This document shows, in pieces, positions 41,554-49,834 of a DNA stretch of 64,000 bases; positions within the stretch are counted from its first letter, which is position 1; the number at the start of each line of letters is the position of its first letter. The notes under the pieces are model-generated. The model searched no databases. It was not told where the DNA came from and worked only from the letters and a program-made list of their open reading frames with translations. Location of the stretch: NCBI RefSeq assembly GCF_000374165.1, contig NZ_KB893714.1, positions 62,001 to 126,000 of the forward strand. The letters run 5' to 3'. The DNA is from Parafrankia elaeagni (lineage in GTDB: Bacteria > Actinomycetota > Actinomycetes > Frankiales > Frankiaceae). Both the position numbers and the translations under genes were made by a program.

Positions 41554-42297
41554 ATGCGGTCGCACGATCGTGATCCCGTCCGTTCGAACGGCCGCGGCGG
41601 CAGACACCGCGCCGTGCAGCCACCCTCGGCGGCCACTCGCGCGCTGCGGACCACCGGAGCCGTCACGGCACTGGTCGGCACCGGGCTCGCCGTCACCGCG
41701 GCCCCGGCCGGGGCCGCCACCGCCGAGGACTTCAGCCGGCTGCGTCAGTGCGAGTCAAGTGGCAACTACGCCATCAACACGGGCAACGGCTTCTACGGGG
41801 CCTACCAGTTCGACCAGCGCACCTGGACGGGGCTCGGCTACCCCGGCCGGCCGGACCAGGCACCGCCCGCGATGCAGGACGAGGCGGCCTACAAGCTCTA
41901 CAACAGCCGTGGCTGGTCGCCGTGGCCAGGCTGCACCAGCAAGCTCGGCCTCACCCGCAACGGCCCGGCACCGACGTCCTCGGGTGCCGGTGGCGATGTC
42001 ATCGCCCAGGCGCTGACACCTGCCGAGCCGCCCATGACCCTCGACCGGGCGCGGTCCGAGGTCGGCAGCAGCTTCGGCGGCGAGGCGCTCAACGTCGGTA
42101 TGGGCGACGAGGTCCGCGCCGACGCCTTCGTGTGGCAGGCGGAGATGCGCGAGCGCAGGTTCGTCCTGACCGTCGACGGCAAGTTCGGCCCGGAGTCGCA
42201 GGGCATCGCCGCCCTGTACTCGTACCTGACGAGAGTCAGCGACGGCCAGGCCGGTGTGGTCGGGCAGAACCTCTGGAGCGCGACAGTCAACGGCTGA
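41554..42297 (+). CDS. Second Rpf-type muralytic enzyme
   Basis: The 247-residue protein has a signal peptide ending A-P-A-G-A (about residue 53) and an Rpf domain (F-S-R-L-R-Q-C-E-S-S-G-N-Y with catalytic Glu, N-T-G-N-G-F-Y-G-A-Y-Q-F, R-T-W). The Rpf domain closely matches the first rpf product, while the linker and C-terminal region differ. The C-terminus keeps parts of a peptidoglycan-binding repeat (F-V-W-Q-A-E-M, V-D-G-K-F-G-P-E-S, N-L-W-S-A). It should act on septal or dormant-cell peptidoglycan outside the cell. ATG at 41554 with GGAAGGA six bases upstream, just behind the riboswitch. Confidence 0.9.
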   Translation: MRSHDRDPVRSNGRGGRHRAVQPPSAATRALRTTGAVTALVGTGLAVTAAPAGAATAEDFSRLRQCESSGNYAINTGNGFYGAYQFDQRTWTGLGYPGRPDQAPPAMQDEAAYKLYNSRGWSPWPGCTSKLGLTRNGPAPTSSGAGGDVIAQALTPAEPPMTLDRARSEVGSSFGGEALNVGMGDEVRADAFVWQAEMRERRFVLTVDGKFGPESQGIAALYSYLTRVSDGQAGVVGQNLWSATVNG

Positions 42298-42501
42298 CGG
42301 GCGACAGGCCCCGCCTTGGCGGGCCCTCCCCCGGGCCTCATGCCTGTCTGGCAGGTCGCGCTATGCCTGTCTGGCACGAGGCCCTCCTGCTTCGTCCCCA
42401 GAACTGATCAGAGCTGATCAGAGCTGATCCAGCGCGGTTCCGCCGGGCCGCACCGCCCGGCGACGGTGGCGGGCGGGCGGGCGTCCGGCAGGATGGTGCC
42501 C

Positions 42502-42930
42502 ATGACGACACCGCCCGCAAACCCGAACCTGTTGTCGGGCCCGCCGCCCACGCTGCTGCCGTCGGACGCGACGGTGGCTGAGGCGGTCGCCTCCGGTGCC
42601 GCCGCGGAGACCATCGCCGCCCGCTTTCCCGCTGCGAGCATCGGCTGGGCGCTCCTCGCCGAAGAGGCGATGCGGGACGGTCGGCCGGTGGCGGCGTACG
42701 CCTACGCGCGGACCGGCTATCACCGGGGCCTCGACCAGCTGCGGCGCTCCGGCTGGAAGGGGCATGGGCCCGTCCCGTGGTCCCATGAGCCGAACCGCGG
42801 GTTCCTGCGCGCGCTCGCCGCGCTGTCCCGCGCCGCCGCGGAGATCGGCGAGACGGACGAGGCCGCCCGGTGCCGGCAGTTCCTCGGCGACAGCGACCCG
42901 GTGGCTGTGCGTGAACTCGGCCTCGCATAG
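42502..42930 (+). CDS. DUF3151 family protein
   Basis: The 142-residue protein matches the actinobacterial DUF3151 family: N-L-L at the N-terminus, A-S-I-G-W-A-L-L-A-E-E-A, A-Y-A-Y-A-R-T-G-Y-H-R-G-L-D-Q-L-R-R-S-G-W-K-G-H-G-P-V-P-W-S-H-E-P-N-R-G-F-L as a highly conserved helical core, and A-A-R-C-R-Q-F-L near the end. The function is unknown; it looks cytosolic and all-helical (TPR-like). It lies just before purA, as in other actinobacteria, and may be in the same unit or separate, since purA has its own promoter-like hexamer. An in-frame start 36 bases upstream is less likely. Confidence 0.85.
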   Translation: MTTPPANPNLLSGPPPTLLPSDATVAEAVASGAAAETIAARFPAASIGWALLAEEAMRDGRPVAAYAYARTGYHRGLDQLRRSGWKGHGPVPWSHEPNRGFLRALAALSRAAAEIGETDEAARCRQFLGDSDPVAVRELGLA

Positions 42931-43006
42931 TCACCGGCAAGGCACCTGACGTGACCGGCTGGCCCGGCTCTCTTCCGGACGGGCCCCGACGGGCCGATAT
43001 CCCTAG

Positions 43007-43012
43007 TAACCT
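43007..43012 (+). promoter_or_regulatory. Putative -10 for leaderless purA
   Basis: TAACCT ends six bases before the purA GTG; no SD is visible. Confidence 0.55.
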
Positions 43013-43018
43013 CGCCCG

Positions 43019-44302
43019 GTGCCCGCTCTAGTCCTCATCGGCGCCCAGTGGGGTGACGAGGGAAAAGGAAAGGCGACCGACCTGCTGGGCGGCGCCGTCG
43101 ACTACGTCGTCCGCTACCAGGGCGGTAACAACGCCGGCCACACCGTCGTGATCGGTACGGAGAGCTACGCTCTGCACCTGATCCCGTCCGGTGTGCTCCG
43201 CACGGACTGCGTACCCGTGATCGGAAACGGTGTCGTCATCGACCCCGGCGTGCTGCTCGCCGAAATGGACGGGCTACAGGCCCGGGGGGTCGATGTCACC
43301 CGGCTTCTGATCAGCGCCGACGCGCACCTGATCATGCCGCATCATCGCGCGCTGGACCGGGTCACCGAGCGGTATCTGGGCAAGGCCCGGATCGGCACGA
43401 CAGGCCGCGGCATCGGGCCCGCCTACGGCGACAAGGTGGCCCGTACCGGCATCCGTGTGCAGGATCTGCTCGACCCGGGCATCTTCCGGCAGAAGCTGGA
43501 ACTCGCGCTGCGGGAGAAGAACCAGGTCCTGACGAAGGTCTACAACCGGCGCCGGATCGAGGTCGACGAGGTCGTCGAGGAGTACGCCGCCTACGCGCGG
43601 CGGCTGACTCCGCACATCGCCGACACCGGCCTGCTGCTCGACACCGCCCTGCGCGACGGCAAGGTCGTCCTGCTCGAAGGCTCGCAGGGCACCCTGCTGG
43701 ACGTCGACCATGGCACGTATCCGTTCGTGACCTCCTCGAACCCGACGGCTGGCTACGCGGCGACCGGCGCGGGGATCGGCCCGACCCGCATCAGCCGGGT
43801 CGTCGGGATCATCAAGGCCTACACCACGCGGGTGGGGTCCGGCCCGTTCCCGACCGAACTGGACGACAAGGTCGGCGAGGAGCTACGCCGCATCGGCGGC
43901 GAGTTCGGGGTGACCACCGGGCGCGCTCGCCGCACCGGCTGGTTCGATGCGGTGATCGCCCGGTACGCGGTGCGGGTCAACGGCCTCACCGACCTCTTCC
44001 TCACCAAGCTCGACGTGCTCTCGGGCTTCGACACCGTGCCGGTCTGCGTCGGCTATGAGATCAACGGCCGGCGGACCGACGAGATGCCGATGACCCAGAC
44101 GGACTTCCACCACGCGAAGCCGATCTACGAGGAACTGCCCGGCTGGCACGAGGACATCTCTCAGGTCACCGAGTTCGACGATCTTCCGGAGGCGGCGCGG
44201 GCCTACGTGTCGACGATCGAGGAGATGGCGGGCGCCCCGGTGTCGGCCGTCGGCGTCGGCCCGGGTCGCACACAGACCCTGGTGATCAACGAGCTCATCT
44301 GA
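43019..44302 (+). CDS. purA: Adenylosuccinate synthetase
   Basis: The 427-residue enzyme joins IMP and aspartate with GTP to make adenylosuccinate, the first AMP-specific step. The signatures are [12 protein letters not shown] (P-loop), [21 protein letters not shown] and [10 protein letters not shown]. The length is normal. The GTG at 43019 starts right before the P-loop strand and lacks an SD; TAACCT six bases upstream suggests a leaderless mRNA. It opens a cluster with purD, purE, purB and purC on the same strand; purB supplies the next reaction. Confidence 0.97.
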   Translation: MPALVLIGAQWGDEGKGKATDLLGGAVDYVVRYQGGNNAGHTVVIGTESYALHLIPSGVLRTDCVPVIGNGVVIDPGVLLAEMDGLQARGVDVTRLLISADAHLIMPHHRALDRVTERYLGKARIGTTGRGIGPAYGDKVARTGIRVQDLLDPGIFRQKLELALREKNQVLTKVYNRRRIEVDEVVEEYAAYARRLTPHIADTGLLLDTALRDGKVVLLEGSQGTLLDVDHGTYPFVTSSNPTAGYAATGAGIGPTRISRVVGIIKAYTTRVGSGPFPTELDDKVGEELRRIGGEFGVTTGRARRTGWFDAVIARYAVRVNGLTDLFLTKLDVLSGFDTVPVCVGYEINGRRTDEMPMTQTDFHHAKPIYEELPGWHEDISQVTEFDDLPEAARAYVSTIEEMAGAPVSAVGVGPGRTQTLVINELI

Positions 44303-44407
44303 CGCGAGGGCTACACGCCAGGCGCCGTTCCCCGCCCGGCTTGCACTACGGAGAGCTACGGTCGACGCTTGTAACGTCACAGTGGGCGACGACCGGGGGT
44401 GATACCG

Positions 44408-45367
44408 ATGGCGGGGCTACCACCACGTGCCTCCTGGGATGACGAGGGCACCGACACCACCGACAACGCATCGGCCCCGTCGACGGAACTCGCCACGACC
44501 GCCCCGAACGCCCTGAGTGCGCCGACCGCGCCGCGCCAGCCGAGCCCCGCGCGCTGGTCGCCGACGGTCCGGCCGGACAGCCCGTTGCGACGCGGGATCG
44601 ACCCGGCCACCTGGCCGGTCGGGTTCTCCCCCACCGGGGAGGCACTCCCGGAGACGCTGACCGACGTCCTGCTGCGCGGCAGCCACGCGATCCGCAGCTC
44701 GAAGCGCGCCGAGGCCCTGCGGCTGGAGCGGGCCGCGGCGATCGCCGATCATGTCGAAGCCCAGATCCTGGACTTTCTGACGTTCTGCGCGACGGAGGAT
44801 CTGGTTCCTCCGGTCATCGTCCGCACGAACGGGCGCCGCCCGGACCGGGCCTGGGAAAGTGACCTGGCGGCCGGTCTCCCGGGACGGTCGCACGGGCCCG
44901 CCGCCACCGAGGAGGCCGGGCTCGACGAGGACGAGGGCCAGGACCAGGACCAGGACCAGGACGACGATGATCGCGCTCCCGGTCACGACGATCCCGCCGG
45001 GACCGATGACGCGACACGGCGGCCGCCCACGGCCCGCCGCCGGGCACCGCGGGCGGGAACGCCGTCCGGGCACCGGCGGCGGTTGCGACGGGAGCGGCTG
45101 CAGGCCTGGCCGCTCCTCTACTGGCGGTGTGAGAGCTTCCCCGCGCCCGGCCGGTCCCTGCACCTGTTCGTCGAGCCCGGCGGGCGCACCTTCGAGGGCC
45201 GGGACGACCCGGCCCCGCTGACCGTGCTCGGCCGGGAGGTCCGGGTGTGGCAGGTCGACGCCCCCGCGATCGTCGCGGGCATGGCCGAGGTGGATGCCCG
45301 ACGCTGCGCGCTGCACCTGGTGCACGGGATGGCCCACATGCTGTGGCAGGCGGGGGTCGGCCTGTAA
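44408..45367 (+). CDS. Protein of unknown function in the pur cluster
   Basis: I do not recognise the family. The protein (319 residues) has a disordered Ser/Thr/Pro-rich N-terminus (1-60), a helical segment (about 80-130) and a very acidic tract with Asp-Gln repeats (about 165-190, encoded by tandem gaccag units). A basic Arg-rich stretch (about 200-240) and a C-terminal region end it (W-P-L-L-Y-W-R, F-V-E-P-G-G-R-T-F, H-L-V-H-G-M-A-H-M-L-W-Q). The acidic and basic tracts are lengthened by low-complexity repeats. ATG at 44408 has GGGGGT eight bases upstream. It lies between purA and purD, but nothing in the sequence ties it to purine metabolism. Confidence 0.7.
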   Translation: MAGLPPRASWDDEGTDTTDNASAPSTELATTAPNALSAPTAPRQPSPARWSPTVRPDSPLRRGIDPATWPVGFSPTGEALPETLTDVLLRGSHAIRSSKRAEALRLERAAAIADHVEAQILDFLTFCATEDLVPPVIVRTNGRRPDRAWESDLAAGLPGRSHGPAATEEAGLDEDEGQDQDQDQDDDDRAPGHDDPAGTDDATRRPPTARRRAPRAGTPSGHRRRLRRERLQAWPLLYWRCESFPAPGRSLHLFVEPGGRTFEGRDDPAPLTVLGREVRVWQVDAPAIVAGMAEVDARRCALHLVHGMAHMLWQAGVGL

Positions 45368-45534
45368 GCCTGGTGGAGCATGGACGTCCGATGCCGACGG
45401 CGGCGTGACCGTGGTCTCGTGTTGCGCCAGCGCAAACGGCCGTTGCCGAGGCCGGCCGGAGCCCGGGAGACTCGTGGGGCACCGCCGACCGCGCAGTCCC
45501 GCGCACAACGGCAAAGGATGATCAACGTGCACGC

Positions 45535-45540
45535 TAACCT
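45535..45540 (+). promoter_or_regulatory. Putative -10 upstream of the purD leader ORF
   Basis: TAACCT ends seven bases before a GTG (45548) that opens a 13-codon ORF overlapping purD. Confidence 0.5.
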
Positions 45541-45547
45541 GGACCCC

Positions 45548-45589
45548 GTGACCTCCTCCTTGTCCCTGCCTGTCCGCACCGGCCGATGA
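45548..45589 (+). CDS. 13-codon leader ORF overlapping purD
   Basis: GTG (45548) opens M-T-S-S-L-S-L-P-V-R-T-G-R and ends at TGA 45587-45589, overlapping the purD ATG as ATGA. With TAACCT seven bases upstream it could be a leaderless small ORF whose translation delivers ribosomes to purD, which has no SD of its own. This is a prediction from spacing only. Confidence 0.4.
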   Translation: MTSSLSLPVRTGR

Positions 45590-46866
45590 AGCTCCTCGTC
45601 GTCGGTTCCGGCGGGCGGGAGCACGCGCTGTGCCGCGCGCTCGCCCGGGACCCGGCGGTGGACGCGATCGTCTGCGCCCCGGGCAACGCCGGCACCGCCC
45701 AGATCGCCGAGCCGCGGCCGGTGCAGGTGGCGGATCCCGATGCGGTGGCCGGGCTGGCCGAGGCCGTCCAGGCCGACCTGACCATCGTCGGCCCGGAGAT
45801 CCCACTGGTCGCCGGCGCGGCGGACGAGATCCGGGCCCGGGGCATGGCGGTCTTCGGCCCGTCCGCCGCGGCAGCCCGGCTGGAGGGCAGCAAGGCCTTC
45901 GCGAAGGAGGTCATGCGCGCCGCGGGCGTCCCGACCGCCGACTCCCGGGATCACACCGAGATCTCCTCGGCGCTGGCCGATCTCGACACGTTCGGCCCGC
46001 CCTACGTCGTCAAGTACGACGGCCTGGCGGCGGGCAAGGGCGTCACGGTCACGACCGACCGGGATGCGGCGGTCGAGGCTGTCCGGGCCAGCCTGCGCGG
46101 CCCGGAGGACCGGGTCGTCCTCGAGGAGTACCTCGACGGGCCCGAGGTCTCGCTGTTCGCGATCGTGACCGCCACCGGCGCCGTCGTACCGCTGCTCCCC
46201 GCCCAGGACCACAAGCGGGTAGGTGACGGCGACACCGGGCCGAACACCGGCGGCATGGGCGCGTACACCCCGCTGCCGTGGGCGCCGCCGGGCCTGACTG
46301 CCGAGGTGGTCTCGACCGTGGTCCAGCCGACCGTGGACGAGATGGCCCGGCGCGGGACGCCGTTCAGCGGGCTTCTCTACGTCGGGCTCGCCCTGACATC
46401 CCGTGGCCTTCGTGTGGTCGAGTTCAACGTCCGGTTCGGCGATCCCGAGGTGCAGGCCATCCTGGCCATGCTGAACACGCCGCTGACCGAGGTCCTGTCC
46501 GGCCGCCGGGCTCCGGTGTGGCGCTCCGGCGCCGCGATCACCGTCGTGGTCGCCGCCGCCGGGTACCCGGCGAAGCCGCGGCTCGGTGATCCGATCCGTG
46601 GTCTCACCGCGGCCGGCGCGCTGACCGGGGTCGACATCCTGCACGCCGGGACCCGCCGCGACGAGCAGGGCCAGGTCGTCACCGCGGGCGGCAGGGTGCT
46701 GTCAGTCACGGCCATCGGCTCGAACCTCGAATCCGCGCGAGGATCGGCCTACGAGGCCATCAGCCGGATCTCGCTCGACGGTGCCCACTACCGCACCGAC
46801 ATCGGGGATCCGTCCCGGATGCAGCACCGCAGCACCCGCACAGCCGGCAGGACGTCAGAGGAGTGA
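45586..46866 (+). CDS. purD: Phosphoribosylamine-glycine ligase
   Basis: The 426-residue ATP-grasp enzyme makes glycinamide ribonucleotide from phosphoribosylamine, glycine and ATP. It starts M-K-L-L-V-V-G-S-G-G-R-E-H-A-L and has G-P-E-I-P-L-V-A-G, the ATP-binding Y-V-V-K-Y-D-G-L-A-A-G-K-G-V and the metal-site segment V-V-E-F-N-V-R-F-G-D-P-E-V-Q. The last roughly 20 residues look like a non-conserved tail. The start lacks an SD; a 13-codon leader ORF overlaps it by ATGA. The stop overlaps purE by GTGA, so purD-purE-purB form one operon. Confidence 0.97.
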   Translation: MKLLVVGSGGREHALCRALARDPAVDAIVCAPGNAGTAQIAEPRPVQVADPDAVAGLAEAVQADLTIVGPEIPLVAGAADEIRARGMAVFGPSAAAARLEGSKAFAKEVMRAAGVPTADSRDHTEISSALADLDTFGPPYVVKYDGLAAGKGVTVTTDRDAAVEAVRASLRGPEDRVVLEEYLDGPEVSLFAIVTATGAVVPLLPAQDHKRVGDGDTGPNTGGMGAYTPLPWAPPGLTAEVVSTVVQPTVDEMARRGTPFSGLLYVGLALTSRGLRVVEFNVRFGDPEVQAILAMLNTPLTEVLSGRRAPVWRSGAAITVVVAAAGYPAKPRLGDPIRGLTAAGALTGVDILHAGTRRDEQGQVVTAGGRVLSVTAIGSNLESARGSAYEAISRISLDGAHYRTDIGDPSRMQHRSTRTAGRTSEE

Positions 46867-47411
46867 GCGTGTCACAGGGCAAGTCGTCGCAGGGTAACGG
46901 ATCGCGCACCGGTTCCGCCGGGCCACAGGTGGCGATCGTCTACGGCTCGCCGTCGGACACCCAGACCATGAGCAAGGCCGGCGCCACGCTGGAGCGGTTC
47001 GGCGTCACCTATGAAGAGGTCTCCCTCTCGGCGCACCGTGCCCCCCGCACCCTGGCCGAGTACGTCGGGCAGCTGCGCACGCGGGAGATCTCCGTCGTGA
47101 TCGCGGGCGCCGGGCTCGCCGCGGCACTGCCCGGGGCCGTCGCCGCGATGACCACGCTCCCGGTCATCGGCGTACCGATCTCCGGCGGGGCGCTGGACGG
47201 CATGGATTCGATGCTCGCGATCGCCCAGATGCCGCCCGGGGTGCCGGTGGCGACCGTCGGGCTGAACAACTCGACGAACGCGGCGATCCTCGCGATCCAG
47301 ATCCTCGCCCTCGGCGACCCGGACCTGGGCCTCAAGCTGGCGACCTTCAAGGACGAGTTCGAGCAGGCGGCGGCCGACTCGCTCGCCGACGTCGCGGCAG
47401 CCCGCGCATGA
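46863..47411 (+). CDS. purE: PurE-like 5-(carboxyamino)imidazole ribonucleotide mutase
   Basis: The 182-residue protein has the PurE fold signatures I-V-Y-G-S-P-S-D, L-S-A-H-R-A-P-R-T-L and L-P-V-I-G-V-P-I-S-G-G-A-L-D-G-M-D-S-M-L-A-I-A-Q-M-P-P-G-V-P-V-A-T-V. It should convert N5-CAIR to CAIR (class I) for purine synthesis. The usual class I G-A-G-G-A-A-H-L-P-G loop reads G-A-G-L-A-A-A-L-P-G, with the His replaced, so mechanism or partner may differ. No purK is in the window. A 20-residue Ser/Gly-rich N-terminal extension precedes the core. GTG start overlaps purD; the stop overlaps purB by ATGA. Confidence 0.9.
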   Translation: MSVSQGKSSQGNGSRTGSAGPQVAIVYGSPSDTQTMSKAGATLERFGVTYEEVSLSAHRAPRTLAEYVGQLRTREISVVIAGAGLAAALPGAVAAMTTLPVIGVPISGGALDGMDSMLAIAQMPPGVPVATVGLNNSTNAAILAIQILALGDPDLGLKLATFKDEFEQAAADSLADVAAARA

Positions 47412-48715
47412 TCGGTCGTTACACGCTGCCCGACATGGGCCGGGTGTGGTCCGAAGCCAACAAGTACGAGCTGTGGTGCAGGGTCGAGGTCCTCGTCATG
47501 GAGGCGCACGCGGCGGCCGGGCGCATCCCGGCCGACGCGGTCGACCCGGTGCGCGCCGCGCCGGCCCCCACGCCCGAGGCGGTCGCCGAGATCGAGGCCG
47601 TCACCCAGCACGACGTGATCGCCTTCCTCACCGCCTGGGCGGACCGGACCGAGCCGCGCTCGGCCGCGGCCTACGTGCACTTCGGCATGACCTCGTCCGA
47701 CCTGCTCGACACCGCGCTCGCCTGCCAGCTCGTCGAGGCCACCGACCTGCTGCTCGCCCGCGCCGACCGCCTCGTCGCCGCGCTGCGCGACCTCGGCCTG
47801 GCGCACCGGGCGACCCTGCGGGTCGGGCGCACCCACGGCATCCACGGCGAGCCCACCGTGTTCGGGCACCGCGTCGCCGACCTCGCCTTCGGCATGGCGC
47901 GCTGCCGCGACCGGCTGCGCGCGGCCCGGGCGGACGTCGGCGTGGCGAAGATCTCCGGGGCCGTCGGCACCTACTCCAACATCGACACCGACGTGGAGAC
48001 GTACGTCGCGGACCGGCTCGGGCTGACCCCGGCCCCGGTCGCGACACAGGTCGTGCTGCGGGACGGGATCGCCTCCTGGGTGGCGGCGCTCGCCGGGCTG
48101 GCGACCGTCTGCGAGGCGATCGCGCTGGAGGTCCGGCACGGACAGCGCACGGAGGTCCGCGAGCTGTCGGAGCCGTTCGGGTCGGGTCAGAAGGGCTCGT
48201 CCGCGATGCCCCACAAGAAGAACCCGATCATGTCGGAGCGCATCGCGGGGCTCGCCCGGATCGTCCGGGCCCAGTACGTGCCCGTCCTGGAGGGGGTCGC
48301 GCTCTGGCACGAGCGGGACATCTCGCACTCGTCGACGGAGCGGATCGCGCTTCCGGACGCGGCCTGTGGGGTGGACTACCTGCTGCACCTGACCACCCGG
48401 CTCGTCGACGGCCTCGTCGTCGACGGTGCGCGGATGCGCGCGAACCTCGACGCCACCGGGGGGCTGGTCTACACGTCCGCGGTGCTGCTGGAACTGGTCG
48501 AGACCGGGCTGTCCCGTGAGGACGCCTACGCCGTCACCCAGGCGGCGGCGATGGAGACCTGGCAGACCGGTGTGCCGTTCCGCGAGACGCTGCGCAAGCA
48601 CGCCGGTGACCGCGGCCTGCCGGTCGACGAGCCCCGCCTCGACGAGGTCAGCCGGCCGGAGCGCTACGTCGAGCGGCTCGCCCCGGTCTTCGACCGGCTC
48701 GCCGCGCTGAGCTGA
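47408..48715 (+). CDS. purB: Adenylosuccinate lyase
   Basis: The 435-residue enzyme of the fumarase/aspartase superfamily acts twice in purine synthesis, releasing fumarate from SAICAR and from adenylosuccinate. Signatures are H-D-V-I-A-F, Y-V-H-F-G-M-T-S-S-D, R-T-H-G-I-H-G-E-P and the flexible loop G-S-S-A-M-P-H-K-K-N-P-I-M-S-E-R. It is the short bacterial form. ATG overlaps the purE stop by four bases. A hairpin ends the unit at 48742-48768. Confidence 0.97.
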   Translation: MIGRYTLPDMGRVWSEANKYELWCRVEVLVMEAHAAAGRIPADAVDPVRAAPAPTPEAVAEIEAVTQHDVIAFLTAWADRTEPRSAAAYVHFGMTSSDLLDTALACQLVEATDLLLARADRLVAALRDLGLAHRATLRVGRTHGIHGEPTVFGHRVADLAFGMARCRDRLRAARADVGVAKISGAVGTYSNIDTDVETYVADRLGLTPAPVATQVVLRDGIASWVAALAGLATVCEAIALEVRHGQRTEVRELSEPFGSGQKGSSAMPHKKNPIMSERIAGLARIVRAQYVPVLEGVALWHERDISHSSTERIALPDAACGVDYLLHLTTRLVDGLVVDGARMRANLDATGGLVYTSAVLLELVETGLSREDAYAVTQAAAMETWQTGVPFRETLRKHAGDRGLPVDEPRLDEVSRPERYVERLAPVFDRLAALS

Positions 48716-48741
48716 GGCCCGTGCCCGACCAGGCTGCTGTG

Positions 48742-48768
48742 GTCCGGCCCCCTGACCTGGGGCCGGAC
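48742..48768 (+). terminator. Terminator hairpin between purB and purC
   Basis: GTCCGGCCCC (48742-48751) pairs perfectly with GGGGCCGGAC (48759-48768). It ends two bases before the putative purC -10 element, so it overlaps the purC promoter. Confidence 0.7.
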
Positions 48769-48770
48769 GG

Positions 48771-48776
48771 TACGGT
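48771..48776 (+). promoter_or_regulatory. Putative -10 for leaderless purC
   Basis: TACGGT ends six bases before the purC ATG; there is no SD. Confidence 0.55.
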
Positions 48777-48782
48777 CAGGAC

Positions 48783-49694
48783 ATGCCGCTGACACACGAG
48801 GAGTTCGCCGGGCTGACGCATCTCGGCTCCGGGAAGGTGCGGGAGCTGTTCGCCGTCGGGGACGACGCGGTGCTGCTCGTCGCGAGCGACCGCATCTCGG
48901 CGTTCGACGTGGTGCTGCCCACCGAGATCCCCGACAAGGGTGCCGTGCTCACCGGGCTGTCCCTGTGGTGGTTCGACCAGCTCAGCGACCTCGTCCCGAG
49001 CCATGTGATCAGTTCGAGTGTGGACGAGTACCCCGCGGAGCTCGCGCCGTACGCCGAGCAGCTCCGCGGGCGCTCGATGCTGTGCCGGCGCCTCGACATG
49101 GTCCTGATCGAGTGCGTCGCCCGTGGCTACCTCACCGGCAGCGGGCTGAAGGACTACCGCCGCACCGGCGCCGTGAGCGGGCATCCGCTCCCCGCCGGTC
49201 TGGAGGACGGGAGCAAGCTTCCCGCCACGATCTACACGCCGTCGACGAAGGCGCCGATCGGCGAGCACGACGAGAACATCAGCCGGGACGACGCCGCCGA
49301 CCGGGTCGGCGGGGAGCTCGCGGCCGAGCTCGAGCACCTCACTCTGCAGATCTTCGGGCGGGCCAGCGATCTGGCGGCCGAGCGCGGGATTCTGCTCGCC
49401 GACACGAAGTTCGAGTTCGGCCATGACAAGGACGGCGTGCTGCGGCTCGCCGACGAGGTGCTGACCCCGGACTCGTCCCGTTTCTGGCCCGCGGACACGT
49501 GGGTGCCCGGCGGCGCGCAGCCGTCCTTCGACAAGCAGTTCATCCGCGACTACCTGGTCAGCACCGGGTGGGACCGCAACCCGCCGGCGCCGGAACTGCC
49601 CGACGACATCGTCGAGTCAACCCGCGCCCGGTACGTCGAGGCCTACGAGCGGCTGACCGGGATCTCGTTCAAGGACTATCTCTCCACAGCCTGA
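48783..49694 (+). CDS. purC: SAICAR synthetase
   Basis: The 303-residue enzyme joins CAIR and aspartate with ATP to form SAICAR. Signatures are S-G-K-V-R-E-L-F, S-D-R-I-S-A-F-D-V, the V-A-R-G-Y-L-T-G-S-G segment, D-E-N-I-S, D-T-K-F-E-F-G and D-E-V-L-T-P-D-S-S-R-F-W. It is the longer yeast/actinobacterial form. PurB acts on its product. A hairpin separates it from purB and a TACGGT hexamer stands six bases before the ATG, so it is likely transcribed on its own as a leaderless message. Confidence 0.97.
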   Translation: MPLTHEEFAGLTHLGSGKVRELFAVGDDAVLLVASDRISAFDVVLPTEIPDKGAVLTGLSLWWFDQLSDLVPSHVISSSVDEYPAELAPYAEQLRGRSMLCRRLDMVLIECVARGYLTGSGLKDYRRTGAVSGHPLPAGLEDGSKLPATIYTPSTKAPIGEHDENISRDDAADRVGGELAAELEHLTLQIFGRASDLAAERGILLADTKFEFGHDKDGVLRLADEVLTPDSSRFWPADTWVPGGAQPSFDKQFIRDYLVSTGWDRNPPAPELPDDIVESTRARYVEAYERLTGISFKDYLSTA

Positions 49695-49834
49695 CCCTGC
49701 CGCGGGGGGCAGCCGCGGAGCGGACGGCCTCGCGTGCTGGGGACAGCCCCACCCCGGCTCCGGCGGCTCCCCGTACCCGCAACCCGGTAGTGGGCTCCAA
49801 TGACGTTGAACGCCTGGAGCGAGATCGTCGTTCC

